From Bacteroidota bacterium (GTDB lineage: Bacteria; Bacteroidota; Rhodothermia; Balneolales; Balneolaceae): a stretch of 17,345 bases of DNA. Each line of letters starts with the position of its first letter. Within the stretch, counting starts at the first letter, position 1. The position numbers were made by a program, and so were the translations under genes. The stretch lies in the NCBI GenBank assembly GCA_024635465.1, contig JAGXIS010000157.1:1-17345 (forward strand), read 5' to 3'. Under the pieces are notes generated by a model that was given only the letters and a program-made list of their open reading frames with translations, did not search any database and was not told the DNA's origin. This document shows positions 8,132 through 16,376 of this stretch, piece after piece.

Positions 8132-8464
8132 AGTGTCTGTGGTCTTATGTGGGGTTGATGGTTGTAATTTATTGTTTTTACACTATAATCCTAAATCTCT
8201 GCCATGTCGAGGACATTTCGACACGCTCCGTCGCTCTGCTCCTCACCGAGGGGTCGGTGCAGGCTGGTGTGACGTGGTTAATTTATTATTTTTATATAAA
8301 ATAATAACACACCGTCGGTTCGAGCAGACCCGACGGTGGTTTTCCGGCGGGGCGTGTCGAGAACTCCCTGCTATGGAGGAGGCATCTCGATACGCTTCGT
8401 CGCGTGCGCTCCTCTGCTACTCGATGTGACGTGGTTAAGTTATAGAAAATATAGTGAGGAACTA
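8132..8464. repeat. Intergenic region of 333 bp filled with GC-rich hairpins and direct repeats
   Basis: This gap lies between two minus-strand genes and codes for nothing convincing. Its GC-rich blocks (8204-8281 and 8310-8438) stand out from AT-rich flanks. Each of two related blocks opens with an inverted pair (TGTCGA/TCGACA at 8205-8223; CGTGTCGAGA/TCTCGATACG at 8353-8394), continues with a similar sequence (ACGCTCCGTCG versus ACGCTTCGTCG), and ends with the exact 14-mer TGTGACGTGGTTAA (8268-8281 and 8425-8438). A perfect hairpin CACCGA-GGGG-TCGGTG sits at 8244-8259. The pattern suggests two copies of a palindromic REP-like element flanking a terminator hairpin. Confidence 0.65.
8310..8338 (-). 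terminator. Strong hairpin, candidate terminator for asparaginase gene
   Basis: CACCGTCGG (8310-8318) and CCGACGGTG (8330-8338) form a perfect 9-bp GC-rich stem with an 11-base loop. Read on the minus strand, the stem is followed by TGTTATTATTTTATAT, a U-rich tract. It lies about 127 bp after the asparaginase stop. On the plus strand it is followed by GTTTT, so it may work in both directions. Confidence 0.5.
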
Positions 8465-9460
8465 TCAATTCCGTTCTCCGGATAAATTTTTCAAGAACAG
8501 ATGATCGAAATCTGCACTTGTTTCTGTGAGAGCGATAAGATGCATCGTTTTGGTTAATGTAGCTTCCATTGTCATCTCACCGGCACTTAAACAACCCAAT
8601 CCTGAAAGGATACGACCGCTTTCATAGACATTTAAATCAACAGAATCGTATGCAACTTGTGATGAGACTATAACATGACAATCGTGATCCAAACATTTTT
8701 CAACAAAAGGAAGAAGACTGAAATTACCTTTGATGGGTATGTTTCCGATACCATAGGCTTCAATGATGACAGCTTTAGTCAGTGATAGATTTATATGATT
8801 ATAGTTATTCGGATTCAGACTTGGATAAACTTTCAGAAGGTTTACGGCATCATTAAAAAAGGGTTGAGAGGAAAATGGTTTATTGCTCTTTTGATTCGCT
8901 GATGGTGAGATATTGATATTAATACCAATTTCTGCGAGTGCGGGATAGTTGGGTGAAGTGAATGCATCAAAATCATTGATACTCATTTTGGTACTTCGAT
9001 TCCCTCTATATAGATGATCATTAAAACAGATTGCGACCTCATTCAATTCACAAGTGGCCAGTTCAAAAGCGTTTACCAGATTTCTTCTGGCATCACTTCT
9101 GATGTTACTCATCGGAACCTGACTTCCTGTAAGGATTACAGGCTTCTTTAGATTTCTCAATGTAAAAGAGAGGGCAGAGGCAGTGTATGCCATCGTATCG
9201 GTTCCATGCAGGATAACAAATCCGTCAAATTGATTCATAGAGTCAGCAATGATAGCCGTGAGTTCTAACCAATGAGAATGATTCATATCAGAACTATCCT
9301 CAAAAAATACATTTTGAACAGTAATATCAGCGATCTGTTGCAGTTCGGGCATCTCATTGTATAAGACACTACTCCATTTATCGGGATTCAACTCTGTGAT
9401 TCCTTTTTCGAGATGCATAGATATGGTACCACCGGTCTGAAGAAGTAATATTTTTTTCAT
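8465..9460 (-). CDS. ansA: L-asparaginase, type I (cytoplasmic)
   Basis: The 331-residue protein hydrolyses asparagine to aspartate and ammonia. The first motif, LLQTGGTISM (6-15), carries nucleophile Thr12. The second, ILHGTDTMAYTAS (83-95), carries Thr87 and Asp88, and Lys158 in NRSTKMS completes the charge relay. LTGSQVPMSNIRSDARRN (110-127) is the conserved stretch after the second motif and is typical of the bacterial type I enzymes. There is no signal peptide, which argues for the cytoplasmic rather than the periplasmic type II enzyme. The ATG at 9460 immediately precedes the first beta strand (MKKILLLQTGG), so the start is secure. It is divergent from the EF-G-like gene across 258 bp and is followed downstream by the repeat/hairpin region. 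Confidence 0.95.
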   Translation of the reverse strand: MKKILLLQTGGTISMHLEKGITELNPDKWSSVLYNEMPELQQIADITVQNVFFEDSSDMNHSHWLELTAIIADSMNQFDGFVILHGTDTMAYTASALSFTLRNLKKPVILTGSQVPMSNIRSDARRNLVNAFELATCELNEVAICFNDHLYRGNRSTKMSINDFDAFTSPNYPALAEIGININISPSANQKSNKPFSSQPFFNDAVNLLKVYPSLNPNNYNHINLSLTKAVIIEAYGIGNIPIKGNFSLLPFVEKCLDHDCHVIVSSQVAYDSVDLNVYESGRILSGLGCLSAGEMTMEATLTKTMHLIALTETSADFDHLFLKNLSGERN

Positions 9461-9718
9461 GAATAATTTGAATCTCTTGCTAATAATTGTCTAAAAAAAT
9501 GAGTTGAAAACGAAAATAAGTTATGATTTTATTGGATGGTTTTTCATTTTTAATCAAATGAACGTGTTTTATTAAAGGGAAGAGTTAATTGAGGAGCAAA
9601 CTAAATCATATTTCGATGGATTGCCTATATTTTCCTTGTCGTATCAGGGACTATGTAATGATATGCTGTCTGTATCTATCCATTCGAAATAGATCGAATA
9701 TTTTAAATTGGAGAAGAG
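9461..9718. promoter_or_regulatory. Divergent intergenic region between asparaginase and EF-G-like genes
   Basis: This 258-bp AT-rich gap must contain promoters for both flanking genes. I see no confident promoter boxes; CTATATTTTCC near 9628 is a possible -10/-7-like sequence only. A 6-bp perfect inverted repeat, ATTCGA (9682-9687) and TCGAAT (9694-9699), lies 19 bp before the EF-G-like start. A clear GGAG (9710-9713) precedes that ATG by five bases and fixes the start. Confidence 0.4.
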
Positions 9719-11842
9719 ATGAAGGTATATGAATCAAACAAGGTCAGAAATGTTGCACTTTTAGGGCATACGGGGTCGGGGAAAACAACACTGGCAGAGA
9801 CAATGATTTTTGAATCGGGAACTACAAGAAAACGAGGTTCCATCGAATCAAAAAATAGCCTTTCGGATTACCATGATTTTGAAAAAGAGAAACAGAAATC
9901 AATTTACGGTTCACTGCTTCACCTGGATTGGAGAGGAACAAAAATCAATCTCTTAGATACGCCCGGCAGCTCAGATTTTTATGGACAAATTGCTGAATCC
10001 TTCTCTGTCGCAGATGTTGCTATGTTTGTTTTGAACAGCGAGTCCGGTGTTGAAATTGGGACTGAAACTTATTGGAATGCTGCTGAAAAAGAGGGGATTC
10101 CATCTATGATTGTGGTAAATAAGTTGGATAGTGTGAATTCAAATTTTCAGAACACGATGGATATGGCAAAAGAGAGGTTTGGCAGAGCTGTAGCCATCGT
10201 CCAATATCCATATAGTGAAGGTGAGGAATTTCATGCGATTATTGATGTTTTAAAAATGACAATGTATGAGTTTCCTGAAGCAGGGGGAAGGCCTGACAAG
10301 CTTCCAATTCCGGAATCTCATGTAGCACAAGCTGAACTTTTACATAATGAACTTGTAGAATTGATTGCTGAGAATGATGAGACACTTTTGGATCTCTATT
10401 TTGAAAATGGGGAGTTGGATGAGTATCAAATGAGAGATGGTTTGCATATGAGTTTAATGAACAGAGATATTTTTCCTGTTTTTTGCACGAGTGCAACCAG
10501 AAATGCTGGAACCGGCCGAATTATGGGTTTCATTGGAAATGTGGCCCCTTCACCATTGGATAGAGATATGAAATTAAAAAATGGTGACTCTTTTCAAATT
10601 GATAGAGATGGCAATCCATCATTTTTTGTTTTTAAAACAGGTTCTGAAAGTCATGTAGGAGACCTTACTTATTTTAAAGCGACCGGTGGATCCATCAAAC
10701 CGGGATTAGATCTTGAAAACAGCAGAACTCAAGATAGTTTGAGAGTTGGTTCGCTTTTTATTGCGCAAGGTTCAAAAAGAACAGAGGTCAGTGAGGTAAT
10801 GGCGGGTGATCTTGCAGTGGCAGTAAAATTAAAAGATCTGCATTCAGGTGATACGGTTAGATTGAAAGGGGAAAACCTTGAATTTAGTGGGATCAATTAT
10901 CCCAATACCACAATGCGGGTAGCCATTAAATTAAAAAAAGAAGGGGAAGAGGATAAACTAGGATCTGCTCTGCACCAGATTCAAAAAGAGGATCCATCGA
11001 TTACTGTAGAACACAGTCAGGAATTACAACAGACGATTCTTCATGGTTTGGGGGAAGAGCATCTAAGCATCACTCTTTATGAGTTAAAAGAGAGATTTAA
11101 TCTCGATGTAGAATTCATCAGACCAAGAATACCCTATCGTGAAACCATAACAAAAAGGGTAGATACACATTACAAGCATAAAAAGCAGAGTGGTGGAGCC
11201 GGGCAATTTGCTGAAGTCTATCTGTCGATTGAGCCCTGGGAAGAGGGAATGCCGGATCGGGATGATTTGAATGTTCGTAATATTGATAAGATTGAGTTGG
11301 AATGGGGTGGAACGTTGGTGTTTCAAAATTGTATAGTGGGTGGGGTGATTGACAATCGTTTTATGCCGGCAATTTTGAAGGGTGTGATGGAGAAGATGTC
11401 GAATGGACCCTTGAGTGGATGTAGGGCCAGGGATATCCGCATTTCTGTGTATGATGGATCGATGCACTCTGTTGATTCAAACGAAGCTGCTTTTAAAACT
11501 GCCGCACTGATGGCTTTTAAGGATGGATTTTTAAAGGCGGCCCCTCAGCTCATGGAGCCTCTATATGAAATTGAGGTAACACTTCCGGCTACTTATATGG
11601 GGGATGTGATGAGTGATTTGAGTTCCAGGAGAGGACAAATTTTAGGGATGGATTCTGAAGGGTCTATTCAAAAAATTCGAGCAATTGTACCCCTTCAAGA
11701 ATTGGATCAGTATACCACACGTCTAAAATCAATGACTCAGGGAAGTGCTACGTTTACGAGAACTTATCATGATTACGGTCAGGTTCCGCATGATATTCAA
11801 CAACGTATTATCGAGACAACTTTGGCTGACGACATTAGCTGA
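9719..11842 (+). CDS. EF-G-like translation-factor GTPase (EF-G-2 type)
   Basis: The 707-residue protein has the full EF-G domain order: G domain (about 1-275), domain II (about 290-375), III (about 385-465), IV (about 465-590, with KQSGGAGQFAEV near 487-498) and V (about 595-690). GTP motifs are GHTGSGKT (16-23), DTPG (80-83), NKLD (134-137) and TSA near 256. It differs from canonical EF-G: the P-loop reads GHTGSGKT rather than GHIDAGKT, switch I has KQKSI (58-62) instead of RGITI, and the position after DTPG is Ser84 where EF-G has its catalytic histidine. These changes match the EF-G-2/FusA2-like group (Thermus EF-G-2, mycobacterial FusA2), whose ribosome-related role is unclear. A good Shine-Dalgarno GGAG supports the start. 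It is not in a str operon (no rpsL, rpsG or tuf beside it), so it is likely an accessory paralogue. Confidence 0.92.
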   Translation: MKVYESNKVRNVALLGHTGSGKTTLAETMIFESGTTRKRGSIESKNSLSDYHDFEKEKQKSIYGSLLHLDWRGTKINLLDTPGSSDFYGQIAESFSVADVAMFVLNSESGVEIGTETYWNAAEKEGIPSMIVVNKLDSVNSNFQNTMDMAKERFGRAVAIVQYPYSEGEEFHAIIDVLKMTMYEFPEAGGRPDKLPIPESHVAQAELLHNELVELIAENDETLLDLYFENGELDEYQMRDGLHMSLMNRDIFPVFCTSATRNAGTGRIMGFIGNVAPSPLDRDMKLKNGDSFQIDRDGNPSFFVFKTGSESHVGDLTYFKATGGSIKPGLDLENSRTQDSLRVGSLFIAQGSKRTEVSEVMAGDLAVAVKLKDLHSGDTVRLKGENLEFSGINYPNTTMRVAIKLKKEGEEDKLGSALHQIQKEDPSITVEHSQELQQTILHGLGEEHLSITLYELKERFNLDVEFIRPRIPYRETITKRVDTHYKHKKQSGGAGQFAEVYLSIEPWEEGMPDRDDLNVRNIDKIELEWGGTLVFQNCIVGGVIDNRFMPAILKGVMEKMSNGPLSGCRARDIRISVYDGSMHSVDSNEAAFKTAALMAFKDGFLKAAPQLMEPLYEIEVTLPATYMGDVMSDLSSRRGQILGMDSEGSIQKIRAIVPLQELDQYTTRLKSMTQGSATFTRTYHDYGQVPHDIQQRIIETTLADDIS

Positions 11843-12097
11843 TGGTTTAATAGTTGTATTGTGAGTTCTCTAAGATTCAAGGATCGATCTAAACGCTTCT
11901 GCCTTTCTGATCCATGAAATACAATTGTCTTCAAATAAACACGTATATCAATCTAAAATATATATAATAATATTGAAATAAATCATCAATAAATTCCATA
12001 TATAGTATATATAATAATACTAAATTAATATTTTATAAATGTTAGAGCAAAAAATATAAACTATATTAGTTAATGCTTAGTTAACATGAATCGTTAA

Positions 12098-12309
12098 TGT
12101 GGATAACTAAAATGGCTGTGAGTAACTCATAAAATAGCATCTATAGCGACAGGAGGGTTAATAATTATCAACATTTGATATCTCTAATATTAAATCCAGA
12201 TAATAATATATTATTTAATATATGAATACACTGTTTAATAACTAATGCAATTGAAACTTTCAGTGATAAACAAACTCAATTGTGGATAACTTTAACATTT
12301 TGTGGAAAA
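12098..12309. promoter_or_regulatory. Cluster of DnaA boxes
   Basis: Exact boxes (TTATCCACA, seen as TGTGGATAA on this strand) lie at 12098-12106 and 12281-12289. One-mismatch boxes lie at 12117-12125 (TGTGAGTAA), 12165-12173 (TTATCAACA, opposite orientation) and 12301-12309 (TGTGGAAAA). Two exact 9-mers of this type in under 700 bases are far more than chance would give, even with AT bias. Binding by DnaA is inferred from the consensus only. Confidence 0.55.
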
Positions 12310-12375
12310 GTAGTTGATTTTTTTCTTGCTGTCTCGCCTTCACTCAAATATATTGCATGGCACAATTAGGATAGA

Positions 12376-12401
12376 ACAACAGACCGTTTGTTGTCTTTTT
12401 T
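12376..12401 (+). terminator. Weak hairpin with T-run in the RNR leader (possible attenuator)
   Basis: ACAACA (12376-12381) and TGTTGT (12389-12394) form a 6-bp stem around a 7-base loop, followed by C and six T residues. The stem is weak. It lies 118 bp upstream of the ribonucleotide reductase start and could attenuate or terminate a leader transcript, or be a chance structure. Confidence 0.25.
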
Positions 12402-12518
12402 AGCAAGAGCCCAACTGTTATTACTTTCATTATTTTTGGGTTCAACAGCAGTATCATCACATTCATTTACCCAAATGTTTAGCACACTAATTTTTAGATA
12501 TCAGCACAGGAGACATTT

Positions 12519-15500
12519 ATGAAATTTAACCGACTTTTTACCAAAACAGATTCTAAATCAGCTTACGACAGTATCAAATTTGAAACGAGACTTTCAGAAA
12601 TTAAAAATCCTGATGGATCTAAGATTTTTGAAATGGAGAATGTAGTTGTGCCATCTACATGGTCTCAAGTTGCAACGGATATCATTGCGCAAAAATATTT
12701 TCGGAAAGCAGGGGTGCCGGTCAAGCTGAAAAAAATCAAAGAAGAGGGAGTTCCAACCTGGCTGCAAAGATCTGAGGAAAATAAAAAAGAGCTTAATAAG
12801 CTTAAAGAGAGTGAAAGGTACACACATGAGATTGATAGCCGTCAGGTTTTTCACCGGCTTGCAGGATGCTGGACGTATTGGGGATGGAAACACGATTATT
12901 TCAACACTGAAGAAGATGCTAAGGTGTTCTACGACGAAATGTGTTATATGCTTGCCAATCAGATGGCAGCGCCAAATAGTCCACAGTGGTTTAATACGGG
13001 CCTTCACTGGGCTTATGGAATCAACGGGCCCGCACAGGGACACTACTATGTGGATGCAAAAACGGGTAAACTCACAAAATCCAAAGATGCATATACACAT
13101 CCGCAACCGCATGCATGTTTTATCCAAAGTGTAGATGATGACCTTGTGAATGAAGGTGGAATTATGGATCTGTGGGTTCGTGAGGCAAGACTCTTTAAAT
13201 ACGGATCAGGAACAGGCTCAAACTTTTCAGACCTACGTGGATCAGGAGAGAGATTAAGTGGGGGTGGAAAATCTTCCGGTTTGATGAGTTTTTTGAAGAT
13301 CGGTGACAGAGCTGCTGGGGCCATTAAATCGGGCGGAACCACAAGACGAGCAGCAAAAATGGTGACGTTAGATTTAGATCATCCGGATATTGAGGAGTAT
13401 ATCAACTGGAAAGTGAGAGAAGAACAAAAAGTAGCGGCGATTGTTGCGGGTTCGAAAATCACTCAGAAACATCTTAAAAATATAATGACCCTCTGCTCAC
13501 AACCTGTACAGATTGACGGGAAGTCATTCAATGGTGCGGTTAGTAGAGACCCACTAAAGAATAAAGAGTTAGGAAAAGCAATTCGAAAAGCAAAAGTTGA
13601 TCAAGTGCCTCTCAACTACATTGAGCGTGTAATTCAACTTTCAGCCCAGGGTTTTACAGACATTGAGTTTGATGTGTACGATACCGACTGGAATTCAGAA
13701 GCATACATGACTGTGAGTGGTCAGAATTCTAATAACTCAGTTAGAATTCCAAACAGTTTTATGAAAGCTGTGATTGATGACAAAGATTGGAACTTGCTTG
13801 GTCGAATTGAAAAAAGAAAAGCCCGTGAAGAGGGACGTGATCCTGTTCCGATGAAGACTATCAAAGCAAATGATCTTTGGGATCAGATCAGTTATGCGGC
13901 TTGGTCATGTGCTGACCCCGGTACTCAGTATCACGATACCATCAACGAATGGCACACATGCCCTGAGGACGATGAAATTAAAGCAAGTAATCCTTGTTCG
14001 GAGTACATGTTCCTGGATAACACAGCCTGTAATTTAGCGTCTCTGAACCTGATGAAGTTTTTCAAAGATGAAGCTTGCAATGAATTTGATGTTGAAGCCA
14101 TTCGTCACGCATCACGCATGTGGACTACTGTACTTGAAATATCTGTTTTGATGGCTCAGTTTCCATCCAAAGAGATTGCTGATTTATCTTATGTATTCCG
14201 AACACTAGGTCTTGGATACGCAAATATCGGTGCGGCACTGATGGTTCAGGGCGTCCCATACGACAGTCCTGAAGGGTGCGCAATTGCCGGTGCTCTTACA
14301 TCAATCATGCACATGAAAGCATATGCCACCAGTGCAGAGATGGCAAAAGAGCTGGGAACTTTTGGAGGCTATGAGCGAAACAAAGAACATATGCTGAAAG
14401 TGATCAGAAATCACCGACGTGCAGCTTATTCTGCGGCCGATGAAGAGTATGAAGGCTTGACCATTACGCCCATGGGAATTAGTGATGAATACTGCCCGAA
14501 ATATCTGTTGAAAGCCGCACAAAAAGTTTCTGATGAAGCCCTCAAATTGGGAGAAAAGCACGGATATCGTAATGCACAAGTAACCGTTATCGCACCAACA
14601 GGTACGATCGGATTAGTGATGGATTGTGATACAACCGGTATTGAACCGGATTTTGCACTGGTTAAATTCAAAAAACTGGCCGGTGGCGGTTACTTCAAAA
14701 TTATCAACCAAAGTGTACCCTTAGCCCTTAAAAATCTGGGATACAGCAAAAAAGAGATCCAGGATATCATCCTCCATGCAAAAGGAACGGCTTCACTGGA
14801 AAATTGCCCGCATATTAACATGGAAACGCTCAAAGAGAAGGGCTTTACAGAAGAGAAATTGAAGGCAATCAATGATTCATTAGCCGGTAGTTTTGATATA
14901 AAATTCGCATTCAATCACTGGACACTTGGTGAAGAGTTTTGCATTAAAAAATTAGGAATCCCTGAAGAACAACTATCAGATTTTAGTTTTGATATGTTGA
15001 GATTCCTCGGTTTCAGTAATGAAGAGATACAAGATGCCAACGACTTTGTTTGCGGTACCATGACCGTTGAGGGTGCCCCTCACATCAAAGACGAACATCT
15101 GCCTGTATTTGACTGTGCCAACCGATGCGGACGAACAGGCAAGCGCTATATTTCCGCGGAAGGACACATCAATATGATGGCCGCCGCGCAACCTTTTATA
15201 TCCGGTGCCATTTCCAAGACAATCAACCTTCCAAATGAAGCTACAGTGGAGGACTTTAAGGATGCATACATGCTTTCATGGCAAAAAATGCTTAAAGCGA
15301 ATGCCCTTTACAGAGACGGCTCTAAATTGAGTCAACCACTCAACTCCATGAGTGATGTACTAGAGGAACTGGAAGAAGAGGATGATACTGTATTGGCAGC
15401 TCAGGATCAGGTAGTAAAAATAGCTGAGAAAATTATTCATAAATATGTAGCCAGAAGACAACGATTACCTTTCAGAAGAGGAGGTTATACTCAAAAGGTT

Positions 15501-16100
15501 AAAATTGGCGGACAGAGCGTCTATCTGCGAACCGGAGAGTATGATAATGGTCAACTGGGTGAGATATTCATCGACATGCATCGTGAAGGCGCAGCTTTCA
15601 GAAGTTTGATGAACTGTTTTGCAATTGCAATCTCCCTGGGCCTACAGCATGGTGTGCCACTCGAAGAATTTGTGGATGCATTTGTCTTCACCAAATTTGA
15701 GCCGAGCGGAATGGTGAATGGCAGTCCGCACGTGAAGATGACTACATCAATCATCGATTACATTTTCCGTGAATTAGCGGTTACATACCTGGGTCGTGAC
15801 GATCTTGCTCATGTTGCCCCTGAAGATATTCTTCTTAGAAAAATGAAACCTTCTGAGGATGATGTGCACACAGAGAAGATAAAAATTGAAACTAAAGTAA
15901 AAGAGAATCCAATAACTGAGACCGTTAAGGTTGAAGGAAGTCAGGCAGTAAAGGTCAGTAGCAGCGACAGCGATTATGATCGTGCCAAGCAACTTGGATA
16001 TACAGGCGACTCGTGCCCCGAATGCGGCAGCATGACGATGATCCGGAACGGCACATGCTTAAAGTGCATGACTTGCGGATCAACAACAGGCTGCTCATAA
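12519..16100 (+). CDS. nrdJ: Adenosylcobalamin-dependent (class II) ribonucleoside-diphosphate reductase
   Basis: This 1193-residue enzyme makes dNTPs from ribonucleotides using a cobalamin-generated thiyl radical, without oxygen. The N-terminus, through [15 protein letters not shown] (43-57), is typical of the long NrdJ form. The barrel contains NSPQWFNTG (153-161), Cys200 (PHACF), and the active-site loop NPCSE (491-495), with Asn491, Cys493 (thiyl radical) and Glu495. Cys504 in [10 protein letters not shown] is the likely redox partner of Cys200. Glycine-rich loops [15 protein letters not shown] (240-254) and [12 protein letters not shown] (270-281) are conserved in the family. A charged linker (about 1110-1160) leads to a cysteine-rich tail with Cys1166, 1169, 1180, 1183, 1186 and 1192, the zinc-ribbon/redox tail of this class. 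I see no intein. The Shine-Dalgarno AGGAG six bases upstream fixes the start. No nrdA/nrdB, nrdD or nrdR is adjacent. Two terminators follow. No cobalamin riboswitch or NrdR box was recognised upstream. Confidence 0.97.
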   Translation: MKFNRLFTKTDSKSAYDSIKFETRLSEIKNPDGSKIFEMENVVVPSTWSQVATDIIAQKYFRKAGVPVKLKKIKEEGVPTWLQRSEENKKELNKLKESERYTHEIDSRQVFHRLAGCWTYWGWKHDYFNTEEDAKVFYDEMCYMLANQMAAPNSPQWFNTGLHWAYGINGPAQGHYYVDAKTGKLTKSKDAYTHPQPHACFIQSVDDDLVNEGGIMDLWVREARLFKYGSGTGSNFSDLRGSGERLSGGGKSSGLMSFLKIGDRAAGAIKSGGTTRRAAKMVTLDLDHPDIEEYINWKVREEQKVAAIVAGSKITQKHLKNIMTLCSQPVQIDGKSFNGAVSRDPLKNKELGKAIRKAKVDQVPLNYIERVIQLSAQGFTDIEFDVYDTDWNSEAYMTVSGQNSNNSVRIPNSFMKAVIDDKDWNLLGRIEKRKAREEGRDPVPMKTIKANDLWDQISYAAWSCADPGTQYHDTINEWHTCPEDDEIKASNPCSEYMFLDNTACNLASLNLMKFFKDEACNEFDVEAIRHASRMWTTVLEISVLMAQFPSKEIADLSYVFRTLGLGYANIGAALMVQGVPYDSPEGCAIAGALTSIMHMKAYATSAEMAKELGTFGGYERNKEHMLKVIRNHRRAAYSAADEEYEGLTITPMGISDEYCPKYLLKAAQKVSDEALKLGEKHGYRNAQVTVIAPTGTIGLVMDCDTTGIEPDFALVKFKKLAGGGYFKIINQSVPLALKNLGYSKKEIQDIILHAKGTASLENCPHINMETLKEKGFTEEKLKAINDSLAGSFDIKFAFNHWTLGEEFCIKKLGIPEEQLSDFSFDMLRFLGFSNEEIQDANDFVCGTMTVEGAPHIKDEHLPVFDCANRCGRTGKRYISAEGHINMMAAAQPFISGAISKTINLPNEATVEDFKDAYMLSWQKMLKANALYRDGSKLSQPLNSMSDVLEELEEEDDTVLAAQDQVVKIAEKIIHKYVARRQRLPFRRGGYTQKVKIGGQSVYLRTGEYDNGQLGEIFIDMHREGAAFRSLMNCFAIAISLGLQHGVPLEEFVDAFVFTKFEPSGMVNGSPHVKMTTSIIDYIFRELAVTYLGRDDLAHVAPEDILLRKMKPSEDDVHTEKIKIETKVKENPITETVKVEGSQAVKVSSSDSDYDRAKQLGYTGDSCPECGSMTMIRNGTCLKCMTCGSTTGCS

Positions 16101-16104
16101 GTAA

Positions 16105-16129
16105 AAAACCGGACAATGACGCCGGTTTT
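16105..16129 (+). terminator. Hairpin immediately after nrdJ
   Basis: AAAACCGG (16105-16112) pairs with CCGGTTTT (16122-16129) around a 9-base loop, starting four bases after the stop codon. The A-tract before and T-tract after make it usable on either strand. It is probably the first of two consecutive terminators for the reductase gene. Confidence 0.7.
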
Positions 16130-16142
16130 GCATACCTAATGC

Positions 16143-16183
16143 AATAACCCGTTGGGAAGATCTCTCATCGGGTTATTTTTTTT
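16143..16183 (+). terminator. Rho-independent terminator
   Basis: AATAACCCG (16143-16151) and CGGGTTATT (16169-16177) form a perfect 9-bp stem with a 17-base loop, followed directly by a run of eight T residues (16176-16183, overlapping the stem end). It is a classic intrinsic terminator, in tandem with the hairpin at 16105. Confidence 0.85.
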
Positions 16184-16198
16184 ATATAATCATTAGAA

Positions 16199-16323
16199 TG
16201 TCAACCTGAGGGTTTGTTCTGTAGGGATGAAGTCGAAGGGTATTTTGCTAGTATTGAGCTTTATCGTAAAGGTTTTCGACTTCGTCCCAACGGAAAAGAT
16301 GTCGGGACTGCGCTCAAACTGAC
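16199..16323. repeat. Palindromic REP/MITE-like intergenic element
   Basis: The ends GTCAACCTGAG (16200-16210) and CTCAAACTGAC (16313-16323) are imperfect inverted repeats. Inside them, GGGATGAAGTCGAA and TTCGACTTCGTCCC (around 16224-16237 and 16274-16287) form a second inverted pair with one mismatch. The whole stretch would fold into a long interrupted hairpin. No protein is encoded. TGTCAACCTGA at its left end matches TGTCATCCTGA in the 7232-7416 element, which suggests related repeats scattered in the genome. Confidence 0.65.
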
Positions 16324-16376
16324 GGTATATTATTTATTATATTATTGAGCCACGATTTTTTAGAACTAGCTCCATT

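Larger units (their letters stand above)
11843..12518. other. 676-bp AT-rich non-coding region; candidate replication origin or RNR control region
   Basis: No credible gene lies here on either strand. The left half (11941-12062) is almost entirely A and T and holds an exact direct repeat of TATATATAATAATA (11959-11972 and 12006-12019). The middle (12098-12309) has two exact and three one-mismatch DnaA boxes, listed separately. The right part (12310-12518) is the leader of the ribonucleotide reductase gene, with a weak hairpin plus T-run at 12376-12401 and a strong Shine-Dalgarno AGGAG at 12508-12512. An AT-rich unwinding-like tract beside clustered DnaA boxes is the standard composition of oriC. 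DnaA boxes are also known upstream of ribonucleotide reductase genes, so both readings stand. Confidence 0.5.

Noticed and set aside
8310..8338. GGTTCGAG resembling a tRNA T-arm
   Set aside because: The bases belong to the perfect terminator-like hairpin; there is no acceptor stem, D-arm or anticodon arm around them.
8103..8429. 108-codon plus-strand open frame
   Set aside because: It overlaps the exonuclease start and then runs through the GC-rich hairpin repeats. Its composition is repeat-driven (many Arg, Ser and Cys) and it has no recognisable domain or ribosome binding site.
10239..11467. Minus-strand open frames opposite the EF-G-like gene, and similar frames opposite nrdJ
   Set aside because: They are antisense to well-supported conserved genes and have no recognisable protein features, so they are shadows of the real coding strand.
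12151..12157. AGGAGGG, a perfect Shine-Dalgarno-like sequence in the AT-rich gap
   Set aside because: No ATG, GTG or TTG lies at a usable distance ahead of an open frame of any length. The nearest TTG is about 18 bases away and its frame closes within about 20 codons.
12481..12518. Possible NrdR box (ACACTAATTTTTAGAT) before nrdJ
   Set aside because: Only the first half matches the ACACTATATATAGTGT consensus, and I see no second box at the usual spacing.
12310..12518. Cobalamin riboswitch expected before a B12-dependent enzyme
   Set aside because: No B12-box sequence or the surrounding conserved elements are visible in the leader. A covariance-model scan would settle it.
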